From contig JAHBUD010000001.1 of the NCBI GenBank assembly GCA_019638255.1, positions 186,001-250,000 of the forward strand: a DNA stretch of 64,000 nucleotides, given 5' to 3'. Below the pieces are notes generated by a model that was given only the letters and a program-made list of their open reading frames with translations, had not been told where the DNA came from and ran no database searches. The position numbers were made by a program, and so were the translations under genes. Positions within the stretch are counted from its first letter, which is position 1; the number at the start of each line of letters is the position of its first letter. Source of the stretch: Cyclobacteriaceae bacterium. Lineage in GTDB: Bacteria > Bacteroidota > Bacteroidia > Cytophagales > Cyclobacteriaceae. Below are positions 53,717 through 63,947 of this stretch, piece after piece.

Positions 53717-54580
53717 TTAAAAGGTTACGAACTCTTCCGGATTAAGCGGGTTGCCGTTGTACCACAGTTCAAAATGAAGGTGTGGTCCATCGGTCATTTC
53801 TCCACTATTGCCAACGATAGAAATGATTTCTCCTCCGTTCACAAAAGTACCAACTTTTTTATAGAGTTGAGCATTGTGCTTGTATACAGAGATCAGGTTA
53901 CCCTTGTGCTGAATCATCATCACATAACCTGAGTCCTGCGTCCAGGAGGCAAAAATTACTGTGCCGTCAGCGATGCTCTTAACGGGCTCATTGGTTTTGG
54001 CAACAATATCTACCCCGTAATGACCACGCACGGCATCGTATTGATCGGATAAAAACCCGTTTAGCGGGGAGAAGAAAAAGGTTTCCTGTAATTCCCGGTA
54101 CCGCACACTGGCCAGCGTGATCAGTGCCAAATCAGATTTTTCAAACTCCTTGCGAAAGGCTGTATCAACAGGCTCAAGCCTCATCTCTGTTGCCCTTGCT
54201 AACGGATGCCCATCGCTTCGCAGATACTTGGCCGGATCGCTAAAGTCGGTGGTGTCGCCCCGAAGCACGCGTTGTATACCCAATATAAATTGATCCTTCC
54301 GGTCAACCTCCATGTACAGTGAATCAACCTTATGATCCAGTTCAATCAATTGCTTATTCATTTGCATTTGAGCAAACCGGGGGTCGAACCACTTTGCCAA
54401 TATGGTTTGCGACAAAAACAGGCTGATGCCAAAGAGAATGGCAAAAATAATGACTGAAAAAAGGATTACCTTCGAATAGGTAAAACTGAGGCTTGTCTTT
54501 TCAGCGAAGTTCTCCTCGTTGCGGATGACCAGCTGATACCGGTTGGTTAACCAGTTGGATAATGTTTTCTTAGGCTTCAA
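53717..54580 (-). CDS. M23-family peptidoglycan endopeptidase, membrane anchored
   Basis: A 287-residue protein beginning at a TTG, since no ATG lies in the cytosolic start. It has one membrane helix (VILFSVIIFAILFGISLFLS), a short coiled coil (~75-100) and a C-terminal LytM/M23 domain. The zinc ligands are in GHYGVDIVA (His, Asp) and GPHLHFELW (HxH). The catalytic core is complete, so it should cleave peptide cross-links in the periplasm. It leads the M23-bactofilin-AtpZ-AtpI transcript. Confidence 0.9.
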   Translation of the reverse strand: MKPKKTLSNWLTNRYQLVIRNEENFAEKTSLSFTYSKVILFSVIIFAILFGISLFLSQTILAKWFDPRFAQMQMNKQLIELDHKVDSLYMEVDRKDQFILGIQRVLRGDTTDFSDPAKYLRSDGHPLARATEMRLEPVDTAFRKEFEKSDLALITLASVRYRELQETFFFSPLNGFLSDQYDAVRGHYGVDIVAKTNEPVKSIADGTVIFASWTQDSGYVMMIQHKGNLISVYKHNAQLYKKVGTFVNGGEIISIVGNSGEMTDGPHLHFELWYNGNPLNPEEFVTF

Positions 54581-54658
54581 ATCACGATTTTAGCCCACAA
54601 AAGTAGATATTCTGACGGTAATTAATATGGAATATTCGTTTTTTGCGTTTCTAATTCG

Positions 54659-57259
54659 TTGAACTCTAAGCATTTGAAACCCGCCTTCCCGACATTACTA
54701 TTTACTATTGCTGTTATGGCCGTTTCGGCTACGCTAAGCGGATGTTCTTCCGAATCTAACTCCTTTACCAGTAGAGCCTTTCACAATACTACCGCACGCT
54801 ACAACGGCCACTACTATGCGCTGGAGGAAATAACCAAAATAGAGGAAATCATCCGCAAGAATAACAGGGATGATTATAACAGGGTGCTCAATTTGTTCCC
54901 CCGATTGGATTCAGCTCTTGCTAAAAGCTATGACGCAGAAGTGCAAGAAGCTATCAAGATGGCCTCCATTGCTATTCAACGACATCCTAACAGCAAGTGG
55001 TCGGACGACAGCTATATACTGGTGGGCAAAGGCAGGTTATATAGTTTAGATTGGGGAAATGCCATTCAAACATTTAAATACGTAAACACCAAAAGTGATG
55101 ACATCAATACACGACATCAGGCATTGCTTTTACTAGCCCGCACATTTACTGAACATGGAGAGTACAGCAATGATGAAGCCGCGTTTGATTTTTTGCAAAA
55201 GGAAAAGTTAAGCAAGCAGAACCTTAAAAATTTCTATCTCGAAAGGGCTCACTATTACCAGGTACGCCACAATGATGACTACTTTGTAAAATACCTTACA
55301 GAAGCCGTTCCGCTATTGCGAAAGAAGGATCGCCCCGGAAGGATATATTTTATTTTGGGCCAGGTGTACCAAAAGCTTGGATTTGAATCTGAAGCTTATA
55401 ACTATTTCAGAAAATGTATTGAAACCCATCCAGAGTATGAAGTTGATTTCTACGCGCGACTTTATATGGCCCAGGTGGCTGAAATCTCCAGAAGCCGAGA
55501 CATTGCCCATGCGCGCAAGTCATTCAAAAAGCTTTTGAAGGATACCAAGAACCGTGACTTTGTTGACAAAATTTATTTGGAGATCGGAGTGTTCGAGCGA
55601 AAACAAGGCAACATTGATGAGGCCATTGAAAACTTCGAATTAGCTATCCGAAAGGGAAACAACAAGCAAATTGATGGTGAAGCTTATTTGAAATTGGGCG
55701 AAATCTATTACGACACGCTGAAAAAATTCGAATTGGCAAAACTCTATTATGACAGCACCGTGTCGACATTGAACAAGGATTTTGAAAATTATCCTGCCAT
55801 TAAAACTCGGCAAGAAGTATTAACTGAGTTTGTCAAGCATTTGAGGACTATCGAGTGGCAGGATAGCTTAATGGTAATGGCCAAAATGGACTCAGTTGAG
55901 CTGATGACTCACATACAGGCAGTACTTGAGAGTCAGAAAAAAACGGAAGAAAAAACCAGCAAAAGAAAAAGGAGGAATCGGGTAGACATCAGCCAGGTAA
56001 GCACCTCATTTACAACAACAACATCCATACAGGGCACTGATTGGTATTTTGGAAACCCCTCAGCGCAAGCGTTGGGTCAGCAGGAGTTTAAACGGATTTG
56101 GGGGAACATTCCATTAGAAGACAACTGGCGGAGATCCTCCCGAGGTGTGCCGATGGCACAACGACCCACTACTATTATTCCAACGACAAGTGAAGACAAA
56201 GCAACTGAAGAAATCAGCACCGAACCTGAAAGCATCGATCCGGTGATGAGTGAATTCAATCGGATCAAAAAAGAAATACCTCTTACCGATGAGCAAATTG
56301 AAGAGTCGTTAGGAAAAATTGAAGAGGCTTATTTTCTTTTAGGAGATATCTATTATTTCAAGCTTCAGGAAAAATATAACGCGGTAGCAACGTACGAAAA
56401 ACTATTGACACGTTTCCCCACTACACACTACCGTCCTGAAGTATTGTATAAGCTTTACCTAATGTTTAAAGAAACGCAACCTGAAAAAGCAGAACGTTAC
56501 GCGCAGGAGTTAACCAATGATTTTCCGGAAACTACATTTGCCAAAATTCTGATCAACCCGGATTACTTATTGGAATCCAGTCAGGTGGTGGAGAAACAAA
56601 AAGTATTGTACCGCGAAGCTTATTTAAAATTCGAAACACAGCAACCTGCGGAAGCACTGGAAATAGTGGAAAAGGCACTGGCTGATGAAGTCACTTCCTT
56701 TACACCCAACCTTGCGTTGCTGAAAATTTTAATTGTCGGTAAGTCTCAAAGTATTGCCCACTACCAACTCAGTCTTGAAGAATTCACAAAACAATATCCG
56801 GAAAATGAACTTGCCGGTTATGCCAAAAAATTATTGGATGCCTCCCGAAGCTTTGAGCTCAAGCAGGAAAAATCAAATCTGCAATTCAGTCAATCATTCG
56901 ATGCACCACATTATTTTGTTTTAGTTTATAAAACCGAAAGCAAAATAGAGGATGTCGTTTCCAAAACATTGGAGGGCTTTAACCAAAACCAATTCAAATC
57001 GCAAGGCCTTAAAGTAAGCAACCTTATCCTCGATGAGAGCCAGTCGTTAACATTCGTATCCGACTTATCGAACATGAATGAAGCCCAGGAGTATTACCGG
57101 GTTTTTACCGAAAAGCAACCTACCCTTACCGCCTTAAAGAACCATAAATTCAATACTTTTGTAATTACCAAAAGTAATTTCGATATCTTATACCGAACAA
57201 AAAGCCTGGATGAGTACCTCCAATTCTTTGAAAAAAACTATCTCCCGAAAAATCCATAA
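54659..57259 (+). CDS. sprE: T9SS/gliding lipoprotein SprE (PorW)-like, TPR repeats
   Basis: An 866-residue outer-envelope lipoprotein needed for type IX secretion and gliding in related species. The signal is TLLFTIAVMAVSATLSGC, with the lipid Cys near residue 29. Next comes SFTSRAFHNTTARYNGHYYA, a SprE/PorW hallmark. TPR-type repeats fill the middle (WSDDSYILVGKGRLYSLDWG, KKLGFESEAY-type units, DEAIENFELAIRKGN and others). A Ser/Thr/Glu-rich linker covers ~420-530, and more TPRs follow. The start is a TTG; the next Met would remove the basic n-region. Its 3' end overlaps the PBP gene by 50 bp. Confidence 0.85.
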   Translation: MNSKHLKPAFPTLLFTIAVMAVSATLSGCSSESNSFTSRAFHNTTARYNGHYYALEEITKIEEIIRKNNRDDYNRVLNLFPRLDSALAKSYDAEVQEAIKMASIAIQRHPNSKWSDDSYILVGKGRLYSLDWGNAIQTFKYVNTKSDDINTRHQALLLLARTFTEHGEYSNDEAAFDFLQKEKLSKQNLKNFYLERAHYYQVRHNDDYFVKYLTEAVPLLRKKDRPGRIYFILGQVYQKLGFESEAYNYFRKCIETHPEYEVDFYARLYMAQVAEISRSRDIAHARKSFKKLLKDTKNRDFVDKIYLEIGVFERKQGNIDEAIENFELAIRKGNNKQIDGEAYLKLGEIYYDTLKKFELAKLYYDSTVSTLNKDFENYPAIKTRQEVLTEFVKHLRTIEWQDSLMVMAKMDSVELMTHIQAVLESQKKTEEKTSKRKRRNRVDISQVSTSFTTTTSIQGTDWYFGNPSAQALGQQEFKRIWGNIPLEDNWRRSSRGVPMAQRPTTIIPTTSEDKATEEISTEPESIDPVMSEFNRIKKEIPLTDEQIEESLGKIEEAYFLLGDIYYFKLQEKYNAVATYEKLLTRFPTTHYRPEVLYKLYLMFKETQPEKAERYAQELTNDFPETTFAKILINPDYLLESSQVVEKQKVLYREAYLKFETQQPAEALEIVEKALADEVTSFTPNLALLKILIVGKSQSIAHYQLSLEEFTKQYPENELAGYAKKLLDASRSFELKQEKSNLQFSQSFDAPHYFVLVYKTESKIEDVVSKTLEGFNQNQFKSQGLKVSNLILDESQSLTFVSDLSNMNEAQEYYRVFTEKQPTLTALKNHKFNTFVITKSNFDILYRTKSLDEYLQFFEKNYLPKNP

Positions 57260-59537
57260 CATCCTTGGATTAAAACATCTGTGGTTCGGACGAGGTATTA
57301 AAATTATCTGGATATTATTCCTGTGCTTTATACTGGGATTCCCGCTCTACATTTATTCCGTTAGCATTGACCTGTTCGGGCTGTTCGGTGGAATGCCCAG
57401 CCTTAAGTCAATAGAAAATCCCGAAAACGATTTATCCTCCGAGCTTATCTCCGCTGATGGTGTATCGCTAGGGCGCTATTTCCGGTATAACCGAAGCCAG
57501 GTTTCGTATCATAATCTTTCCAAAGACCTTGTGAATACGTTGATCCTTTCCGAAGACCATCGCTACTACAGCCATTCAGGAATGGACTTCGTTGCTTACC
57601 TGCGTGTGCTCAAAGGTCTTGTTACACTACGTCCGGCTGGTGGAGGAAGCACCATCACCCAACAATTGGCTAAAAACCTATATACTCAAAACCAGAAAAT
57701 GGGCCTTGACGGCAAGCTGGGAAAATTGGGAAGAACCACCCGAAGGGTAATTCAAAAAACAAAGGAGTGGATTATCTCCTATCACCTCGAGCGAAACTTC
57801 ACAAAAGAAGAAATCATCGCCATGTACCTGAATACAGCCGAGTTTGGCAATAACGCCTATGGTATACAGGTTGCCGCAGAAACCTATTTCAGTAAAACCC
57901 CGGATAGTTTAAATATTCAGGAGTCTGCTGTGTTGGTGGGCATGCTACAGGCCATTACCCGGTTTAATCCGGTAGCCAATCCTGAAAATTCGCTACGCAA
58001 AAGAAATGAGGTGTTGGCAAAACTCTATCAACACAAATACATAAAAAGCCGTGAGGAGTACGACTCAATTAAGTCCTTACCAATTGAACTTCAATACAGG
58101 GTAGAGAATCATAACCAAGGATTGGCAACCTACTTTCGAAGTGTTATCAAGTGGGACATATTGCGATGGTGTAGGGAGCGTGGGATTGATTTGGAAGAAT
58201 CCGGACTAAAGATTTATATCACCATCGACAGTCGACTACAGAAGTACGCTGAAGAGGCCGTAGCGGAACACATGAAGTTTTTGCAAAACGATTTTGATGT
58301 TCACTGGAAAGGCAAAAACCCTTGGATTGATGAAAATGGGAATGAAATAAAAGGATTTTTACAATCACGTATTAAACAAACCGATGCTTACAAAAACCTG
58401 GTTGCACGTTATGGGGCTAATGATGATTCCGTACAAATTATGCTGAACCTGAAAAAGCCGATGCGCATTTTCACCTGGAATGGTGAGCGTGATACGTTGT
58501 TCAGCTCCATGGACTCTTTGAACTATTACAAACGATTTTTACATACAGGTTTAATTGCTGTGGACGCAAACACGGGTGCCGTCAAGGCTTGGGTAGGAGG
58601 CATTAATCACAAGTACTTCAAGTTTGATCATGTACGCCAAGGTAAACGTCAGCCGGGTTCAACGTTTAAGCCCTTTGTGTATGGTGCCGCGCTTGAGTTG
58701 GGTTATAATCCATGTCTTGAACTAACAGATATCTCACCTGTATTCAATGTGCCCGGTGGCACATGGTATCCTCCAAACTCCGATGGTACACGTGGATCAG
58801 GTGAAAAGATGACCTTGCGGCAGGCGATGGCCCGCTCCGTGAATTCAATAACCGCTCAGGTAATGAAGGAGATAAAAGAAAAGACCGTGGTTGAATTTGC
58901 CTATCGGGTTGGTATCAGCAGTCCGTTGGATGCTGTGCCCTCACTTTGCCTTGGTGTTAGCGATGTATCGCTTTATGAAATGGCTGGTGCCTATTCCACC
59001 TTTGTGAACAGTGGTATCTATACTCAACCCTATTACATTACCCGCATTGAAGATAAGAATGGTAATGTCATTGAGAGCACTGTACCAAAAACACGTGAAG
59101 CCATCAGTGAGCAAACAGCATACAAAATGATCTATATGTTGCAAGGTGGTGTAGAAGAAGAAGGTGGTACTTCGCGAGGACTCAGCAGGGACCTGAAAGA
59201 AAATAACGAAATCGGAGGGAAAACCGGAACCACCAACAACGCCTCCGATGGATGGTACATGGGCATTACACACGATCTTGTTTCCGGGGTATGGGTTGGT
59301 GGGGACGAACGGAGCATTCATTACCGAACCTGGAGCATGGGGCAAGGCACACGCACCGCCCGCCCGATATGGGATAGGTTTATGCGAAAAATCTATGCTG
59401 ACGAAACCCTTGATTACAAAAAAGGTCAGTTTAAGAGACCCAAAACCGGTCTTGATATTACACTCGACTGTGCGCGCTACCCGGGAGCCGACTCTACTGT
59501 TGTAATTGATCACAAACCATGGGATGATTTCAACTAG
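57210..59537 (+). CDS. Class A penicillin-binding protein (PBP1A-like)
   Basis: A bifunctional 775-residue peptidoglycan synthase. One N-terminal membrane anchor (GIKIIWILFLCFILGFPLYI) is followed by a GT51 glycosyltransferase (ILSEDHRYYSHSGMDFVAYL, catalytic Glu near 113; GGGSTITQQLAKNLYTQ). The transpeptidase has the active serine in PGSTFKPF (Ser484), the second motif ARSVNSITAQ, and GGKTGTTNNASDGWYMG as the KTG motif. All catalytic motifs are intact. It begins inside the last 50 bp of the sprE-like gene, so translation may be coupled. Next comes uvrC after 11 nt. Confidence 0.95.
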   Translation: MSTSNSLKKTISRKIHNILGLKHLWFGRGIKIIWILFLCFILGFPLYIYSVSIDLFGLFGGMPSLKSIENPENDLSSELISADGVSLGRYFRYNRSQVSYHNLSKDLVNTLILSEDHRYYSHSGMDFVAYLRVLKGLVTLRPAGGGSTITQQLAKNLYTQNQKMGLDGKLGKLGRTTRRVIQKTKEWIISYHLERNFTKEEIIAMYLNTAEFGNNAYGIQVAAETYFSKTPDSLNIQESAVLVGMLQAITRFNPVANPENSLRKRNEVLAKLYQHKYIKSREEYDSIKSLPIELQYRVENHNQGLATYFRSVIKWDILRWCRERGIDLEESGLKIYITIDSRLQKYAEEAVAEHMKFLQNDFDVHWKGKNPWIDENGNEIKGFLQSRIKQTDAYKNLVARYGANDDSVQIMLNLKKPMRIFTWNGERDTLFSSMDSLNYYKRFLHTGLIAVDANTGAVKAWVGGINHKYFKFDHVRQGKRQPGSTFKPFVYGAALELGYNPCLELTDISPVFNVPGGTWYPPNSDGTRGSGEKMTLRQAMARSVNSITAQVMKEIKEKTVVEFAYRVGISSPLDAVPSLCLGVSDVSLYEMAGAYSTFVNSGIYTQPYYITRIEDKNGNVIESTVPKTREAISEQTAYKMIYMLQGGVEEEGGTSRGLSRDLKENNEIGGKTGTTNNASDGWYMGITHDLVSGVWVGGDERSIHYRTWSMGQGTRTARPIWDRFMRKIYADETLDYKKGQFKRPKTGLDITLDCARYPGADSTVVIDHKPWDDFN

Positions 59538-59548
59538 CGTTCACCGGC

Positions 59549-61339
59549 ATGTTGCATGATGAACTGAAACGCTACGCCCTTCACCTGCCAGATTCGCCCG
59601 GAGTTTACCGATTTTATAATAGTGAGCATCAACTTATATACGTTGGCAAAGCCAAGAGTATAAAGAAGAGAGTCAACAGTTACTTTTCCAAAATTGCCGG
59701 AACAAGTCGAAAAACATTGCGACTCGTTTCTGAAATATCAAAAATTGAATACACCGTTTCCAACACTGAGTTTGATGCACTCTTGCTGGAGAATAATCTG
59801 ATCAAAGAAAATCAGCCGAAGTATAACATACTGCTTAAGGACGATAAAACTTTTCCGTACCTCTGCATCGTTAAAGAACGGTTTCCGAGGATCATTTCAA
59901 CCCGAAAATACATTACCGGTCAGGGTGAATATTTTGGTCCATATGCCAGCGTGGTGGCCATGAAAAGTGTGCTTGAATTAGTCAGGAAGTTGTACACCAT
60001 CCGAACCTGCACGTTTCAACTTAGCGCATCTAATATTCAGCAAAAAAAGTTCAAAGTATGCCTGGAGTTCCACATTGGTAATTGCAAAGGACCCTGTGAG
60101 GCATTACAAACTGAAGAAGACTACCTATACGACATTGACCATGCACGAAACATACTGAAAGGAAACCTAAGCATTATAGAAAAGTACTTCGCAGAGCAAA
60201 TGAAGCTTGCCGCAGATCAGCTTTCTTTTGAACGCGCCCAATTTTACAAGGAAAAGCTGACTGTCCTGGAGCGCTTTCAAAGCAAATCTCTGGTAGTAAA
60301 CCGAGCGCTTACCGACATTGATGTAATTACCATTACCAGCACGGATGAGTATGCCTATGTGAACTACATGCTTATAAAAGAAGGTGCGATCATCTACTCC
60401 AAAACAATCGAAATCAAGAAACAACTTAGTGAACCGGACAACGAACTCCTGGCCTTTGCATTGCTTGATTTTCGATCAAATGCCCGATCAGTAAATACAA
60501 CCGTATTCAGCAATATAGAAGTCCATATACTTCCGGATGGCATTGAAAATGTTTTGCCTAAAATCGGTGACAAGAAAAAACTTGTTAGCCTTTCGCTCAA
60601 AAATGCACTTGAAATGAAAAAAGAGCGAGAAGTACTAAGGGCTGAAAAACGATCGAAGACAAGTGAAGTAGTTGAAATCCTTAAAAGGGATTTGCACCTG
60701 GCGCATTTGCCCATGGTAATTGAATGCTTTGATAATTCGAATTTCCAAGGTAGCGAACCAGTTGCTTCAATGGTAAGGTTTGTTAACGGGAAACCAGATA
60801 AAAGGAATTACAGGCATTATAACATCAAAACCGTTACTGGCCCCAATGATTTTGAGTCGATGAAAGAGATTGTAGGCAGACGTTACAAACGACTATCGGA
60901 TGAAGAACAACCTTTCCCTGATTTGATTGTAATTGACGGAGGAAAAGGCCAATTGAGCAGTGCGTGTGAAGCACTGAAAACGCTGGACCTCTACGGAACC
61001 ATACCCATCATTGGCATTGCCAAAAAACTGGAGGAAATATACTATCCGGAAGATGTGTTGCCCCTTCATATCAGCAAAAAGTCACCCGGTTTACTTCTAC
61101 TGCAACAAATCCGCGATGAAGCACATCGGTTTGCGATAACCTTCCATCGGCAAAAGCGAAGCAAAAATCAATTAACAACTACCTTAACAGGTTTTGAAGG
61201 AATTGGGGAAAAAACCGTCACTAAACTTCTTCAACACTTTAAGTCAGTTAAAAAGATAAAGGAAGCCTCGAAAGAAGAATTAGAAAAAATCATCGGCAAA
61301 GCAAAAGCGTCAAAAATTCTATCCAACAAAAAACCCTGA
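59549..61339 (+). CDS. uvrC: Excinuclease ABC subunit C
   Basis: A 596-residue nucleotide-excision-repair nuclease that makes both incisions with UvrA/UvrB. The N-terminal GIY-YIG domain is clear (DSPGVYRFYNSEHQLIYVGK then AKSIKKRVNSYF). The UVR motif lies near residues 205-235. The C-terminal RNase H-like nuclease reads IECFDNSNFQGSEPVASMVR and PDLIVIDGGKGQLSSA. Tandem HhH motifs end the protein (FEGIGEKTVTKLLQHFKSVK). The length is normal. It lies 11 nt after the PBP gene and ends at a bidirectional terminator. Confidence 0.97.
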   Translation: MLHDELKRYALHLPDSPGVYRFYNSEHQLIYVGKAKSIKKRVNSYFSKIAGTSRKTLRLVSEISKIEYTVSNTEFDALLLENNLIKENQPKYNILLKDDKTFPYLCIVKERFPRIISTRKYITGQGEYFGPYASVVAMKSVLELVRKLYTIRTCTFQLSASNIQQKKFKVCLEFHIGNCKGPCEALQTEEDYLYDIDHARNILKGNLSIIEKYFAEQMKLAADQLSFERAQFYKEKLTVLERFQSKSLVVNRALTDIDVITITSTDEYAYVNYMLIKEGAIIYSKTIEIKKQLSEPDNELLAFALLDFRSNARSVNTTVFSNIEVHILPDGIENVLPKIGDKKKLVSLSLKNALEMKKEREVLRAEKRSKTSEVVEILKRDLHLAHLPMVIECFDNSNFQGSEPVASMVRFVNGKPDKRNYRHYNIKTVTGPNDFESMKEIVGRRYKRLSDEEQPFPDLIVIDGGKGQLSSACEALKTLDLYGTIPIIGIAKKLEEIYYPEDVLPLHISKKSPGLLLLQQIRDEAHRFAITFHRQKRSKNQLTTTLTGFEGIGEKTVTKLLQHFKSVKKIKEASKEELEKIIGKAKASKILSNKKP

Positions 61340-61360
61340 CGTGTTTTGTCAGGGCTTTTG
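61331..61360. terminator. Bidirectional terminator between uvrC and gldN
   Basis: CCCTGAC (61334-61340) and GTCAGGG (61348-61354) form a 7-bp stem, with A residues before and T residues after, so it works for plus-strand uvrC and for minus-strand gldN. Confidence 0.8.
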
Positions 61361-61382
61361 TTTAAGTCCATTACTTACAGGG

Positions 61383-62297
61383 TTAAAACTCCCAAAGATT
61401 GTGTTCCTTCTCCATGAGCATCATCTCTGCCCATTCTCTTGCCCATACACTTTCCTTGTAAGGCCGGCCATTATTACGATAGATATCTTCAATCTTATCA
61501 TCATCCGGGTTTTCAATTTTGTAGATAGTTCCTTTAAATAATCTCAATAGAAATGCATCTGCGAAATTTTTATTCTCTGCGGTATTTTGGCGATTAAACC
61601 AAACTGCCTTCTCGGGATTATTGCGGAACACCTTTTCAATATCCTTGTACTTAAACCATCCTAATGATTTAAATGTGGAAGTGTTTTGATCAAAAGCCTG
61701 CATTTCTATAGCCTGAACATCATAGTACAACCGTGACCTTCTTTTATCGAAAATCACGTCCTCAGCAATATTAAGAATATAAATCTCACGTGCTAAATAA
61801 GTCAGCCCCTGCCCCTGTGTAGTCACCAACCATTCACCCGCTGGAGATTGACTAGGATTTGTTCCTACATTAGTATTCACCTGAAGTTCATAATTTCTTC
61901 CATTAAATGAAACTACATCGGCTTGATAATAGGTCATGGCAGGATCCCAGGCAGGGAAAGTCTGACCTTGTTGTGAAACGAGATTGGCCAAAAAATCATC
62001 CTTCGTGAAGACACTCTTTTCTGAAAGTGAGTCGCTCTTATAAACCACAGGTATTTCACCAGACTTAACAGCATCCATTAAAAGCTGAGTGATTTCTCCA
62101 TTTCGCGCAAAAAAACCCTTGTTCTGTTTTTCACTCAGATCCATAACCCTCCATACCCTTAGCTTATAAAGTTGCTCATAACGTGGAATCGGATTCAAGG
62201 AATTTGGATTGTACTGAATTTCTTCAGGTTGAGCCCATATCAAAACTGGGATGAAAAGGAAAATATTGACTGAAAATCGTTTCAACGTACTAGTCAT
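61383..62297 (-). CDS. gldN: Gliding motility / T9SS protein GldN (PorN)
   Basis: A 304-residue periplasmic component of the T9SS core. The signal is RFSVNIFLFIPVLIWAQ. Family features include RVWRVMDLSEKQNKGFFA, YLAREIYILNIAEDVIFDK and SLGWFKYKDIEKVFRN. GldN forms rings with GldK under the outer membrane and contacts GldM. A segment near TFPAWDPAMTYYQADVVSFN looks like a carbohydrate-binding-type insertion (W-x(n)-Y-xx-G/AD-x-V). It follows gldM by 5 nt, the conserved gldK-L-M-N order. Confidence 0.9.
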   Translation of the reverse strand: MTSTLKRFSVNIFLFIPVLIWAQPEEIQYNPNSLNPIPRYEQLYKLRVWRVMDLSEKQNKGFFARNGEITQLLMDAVKSGEIPVVYKSDSLSEKSVFTKDDFLANLVSQQGQTFPAWDPAMTYYQADVVSFNGRNYELQVNTNVGTNPSQSPAGEWLVTTQGQGLTYLAREIYILNIAEDVIFDKRRSRLYYDVQAIEMQAFDQNTSTFKSLGWFKYKDIEKVFRNNPEKAVWFNRQNTAENKNFADAFLLRLFKGTIYKIENPDDDKIEDIYRNNGRPYKESVWAREWAEMMLMEKEHNLWEF

Positions 62298-62302
62298 AGC
62301 TT

Positions 62303-63889
62303 TTACTGAATTGGTATATTCAAAATCTCATTTATCCCTGTCACTGGCTCAGGATTTCCCTTGAAGGTCATACGAACCACTGCTTTAGGCTCAACCACAA
62401 TCCGATCTCCAGGGCGCATGAGCGAACGCCAAGCTGACAAATCAACGATTTCGGAAGTTAGCGTCATTTCCTGCACACGTTGGGTACCGCGAGCCAGAAT
62501 AATGGACATGTTTCTGATACGGAAATTGGCATCCTTCGGGACTTCATTCTTGAAATTTTCATCCGCCTCTGCATTTATGCGAAGACCGGCAATTGCACCA
62601 GCTTTAACTCCGTTTTTCATATCAATGTCTCGGCCGTTATTATCCTTGGCTACGATACGTGGACGAGGAACATTCTTTACATCAAATTGCTCGGTTCCTA
62701 TAAAAGTACCGGCATTGTTTACTGAAACTGTTACCTTACGTTGGCTGGGTATAATGATCACATTTCCGGTTTTTGGTCCCTTTTGTATTTCTCCACCCGT
62801 GGCTGAAAAGTTTGGATTATAGTTAGTTCCAAGTGCAGGAACTTCAATGTTCACGTTGTTTCCGCAACCCATGTAAAGCGTTGGAGCCGTACCTGTGGTT
62901 ACCCTGATTACTGGCTTGGCTACAAAGTATTCAATGGTCTGGTCGTAAACCTCATCATTCAGTTTAATTTCTGCCTTAAAGGTTTGCTTTGACAACCCTT
63001 GTGCATCGTAATTTCCACCCGCAGCCGTAAATTTCAAACGACCCATTTTAATACCCGTTGGTCCGTCAACTTCAACAGGGATTGGCTTTCCGTTATACGT
63101 CATTTCAGGACTAAGCGCAGAAGAGGACGCAGAAATAAACATGTCTGCCTCGTAGGGTGCTCCGGCCGCAACAATGGATGACTTAGGGCGAACCATTGGG
63201 ATAATATTTTCAAAAGATACCCGTGCTGCTCCCGCCTTTTCGGCCAACTTGCGAAGCGCAACAGACTCATATTCGAGTAGCTCAGTTTGGATTTGAGAAA
63301 CAGATGCCAGCGCAGCAATAGCTGGCGTGTTCTCAAAAGTAAAGGTTAGAAAGTCCTTGCGAACATGATCAGGATCTGAAGCAAATACTGGAATGTCCTT
63401 AGGTGCCTTTGCAAGCGGGGCGAAAGTTTCTCCAGTTAAAGCATTTAATTGCTTAACATAATCATTCAATGTATTCTCGAATTCCTTTCCCCATTTGTTC
63501 TTCTTATCTATCATCATGGTAGCAACCTGAGAACCGTGGTTGTTAATAAGCTTATCGTCTACTTTATCGGTGCCAGAAGTCTTAAGCATCTCCTTTTTCA
63601 ACAGATCAATCCATTCATTTGTTTGCTTAGTCAGTTCACGAACCTTCTTGGCACTTTCAACAGCAGCTTTAATTTCTGGCTTTTCACTCTTTCCGCCTTC
63701 TTTCAGGATGGCATCCAGCTGACCTTGATTAGCCTTGTCTGTGTCGATAACTAACTGACTAAGGGTTTCATTGATAATGGCAAACTTCTCGAGAACTGCA
63801 CTGCTCACCTGGAGTGCCAAAAGAGCCGTAAGTACGAGGTACATCATACCGATCATCTTCTGCCTGGGGGTTTCTTTTTGACCTGCCAT
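62303..63889 (-). CDS. gldM: Gliding motility / T9SS motor protein GldM (PorM)
   Basis: A 528-residue inner-membrane protein with a single N-terminal helix (KMIGMMYLVLTALLALQVSS then AVLEKF). The helix interacts with GldL in the proton-driven motor. A helical periplasmic D1 domain (~35-220) and Ig-like D2-D4 domains follow (MVRPKSSIVAAGAPYEADMF, VTTGTAPTLYMGCGNNVNIE). It ends GNPEPVTGINEILNIPIQ. The length matches family members, which are about 510-530. It transmits motor force to GldK/GldN. Confidence 0.95.
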   Translation of the reverse strand: MAGQKETPRQKMIGMMYLVLTALLALQVSSAVLEKFAIINETLSQLVIDTDKANQGQLDAILKEGGKSEKPEIKAAVESAKKVRELTKQTNEWIDLLKKEMLKTSGTDKVDDKLINNHGSQVATMMIDKKNKWGKEFENTLNDYVKQLNALTGETFAPLAKAPKDIPVFASDPDHVRKDFLTFTFENTPAIAALASVSQIQTELLEYESVALRKLAEKAGAARVSFENIIPMVRPKSSIVAAGAPYEADMFISASSSALSPEMTYNGKPIPVEVDGPTGIKMGRLKFTAAGGNYDAQGLSKQTFKAEIKLNDEVYDQTIEYFVAKPVIRVTTGTAPTLYMGCGNNVNIEVPALGTNYNPNFSATGGEIQKGPKTGNVIIIPSQRKVTVSVNNAGTFIGTEQFDVKNVPRPRIVAKDNNGRDIDMKNGVKAGAIAGLRINAEADENFKNEVPKDANFRIRNMSIILARGTQRVQEMTLTSEIVDLSAWRSLMRPGDRIVVEPKAVVRMTFKGNPEPVTGINEILNIPIQ

Positions 63890-63947
63890 TTTTTATGGTT
63901 TTTATGGTGTTCTACTATAATTTTTAAACCTATCTACTATCATTTTT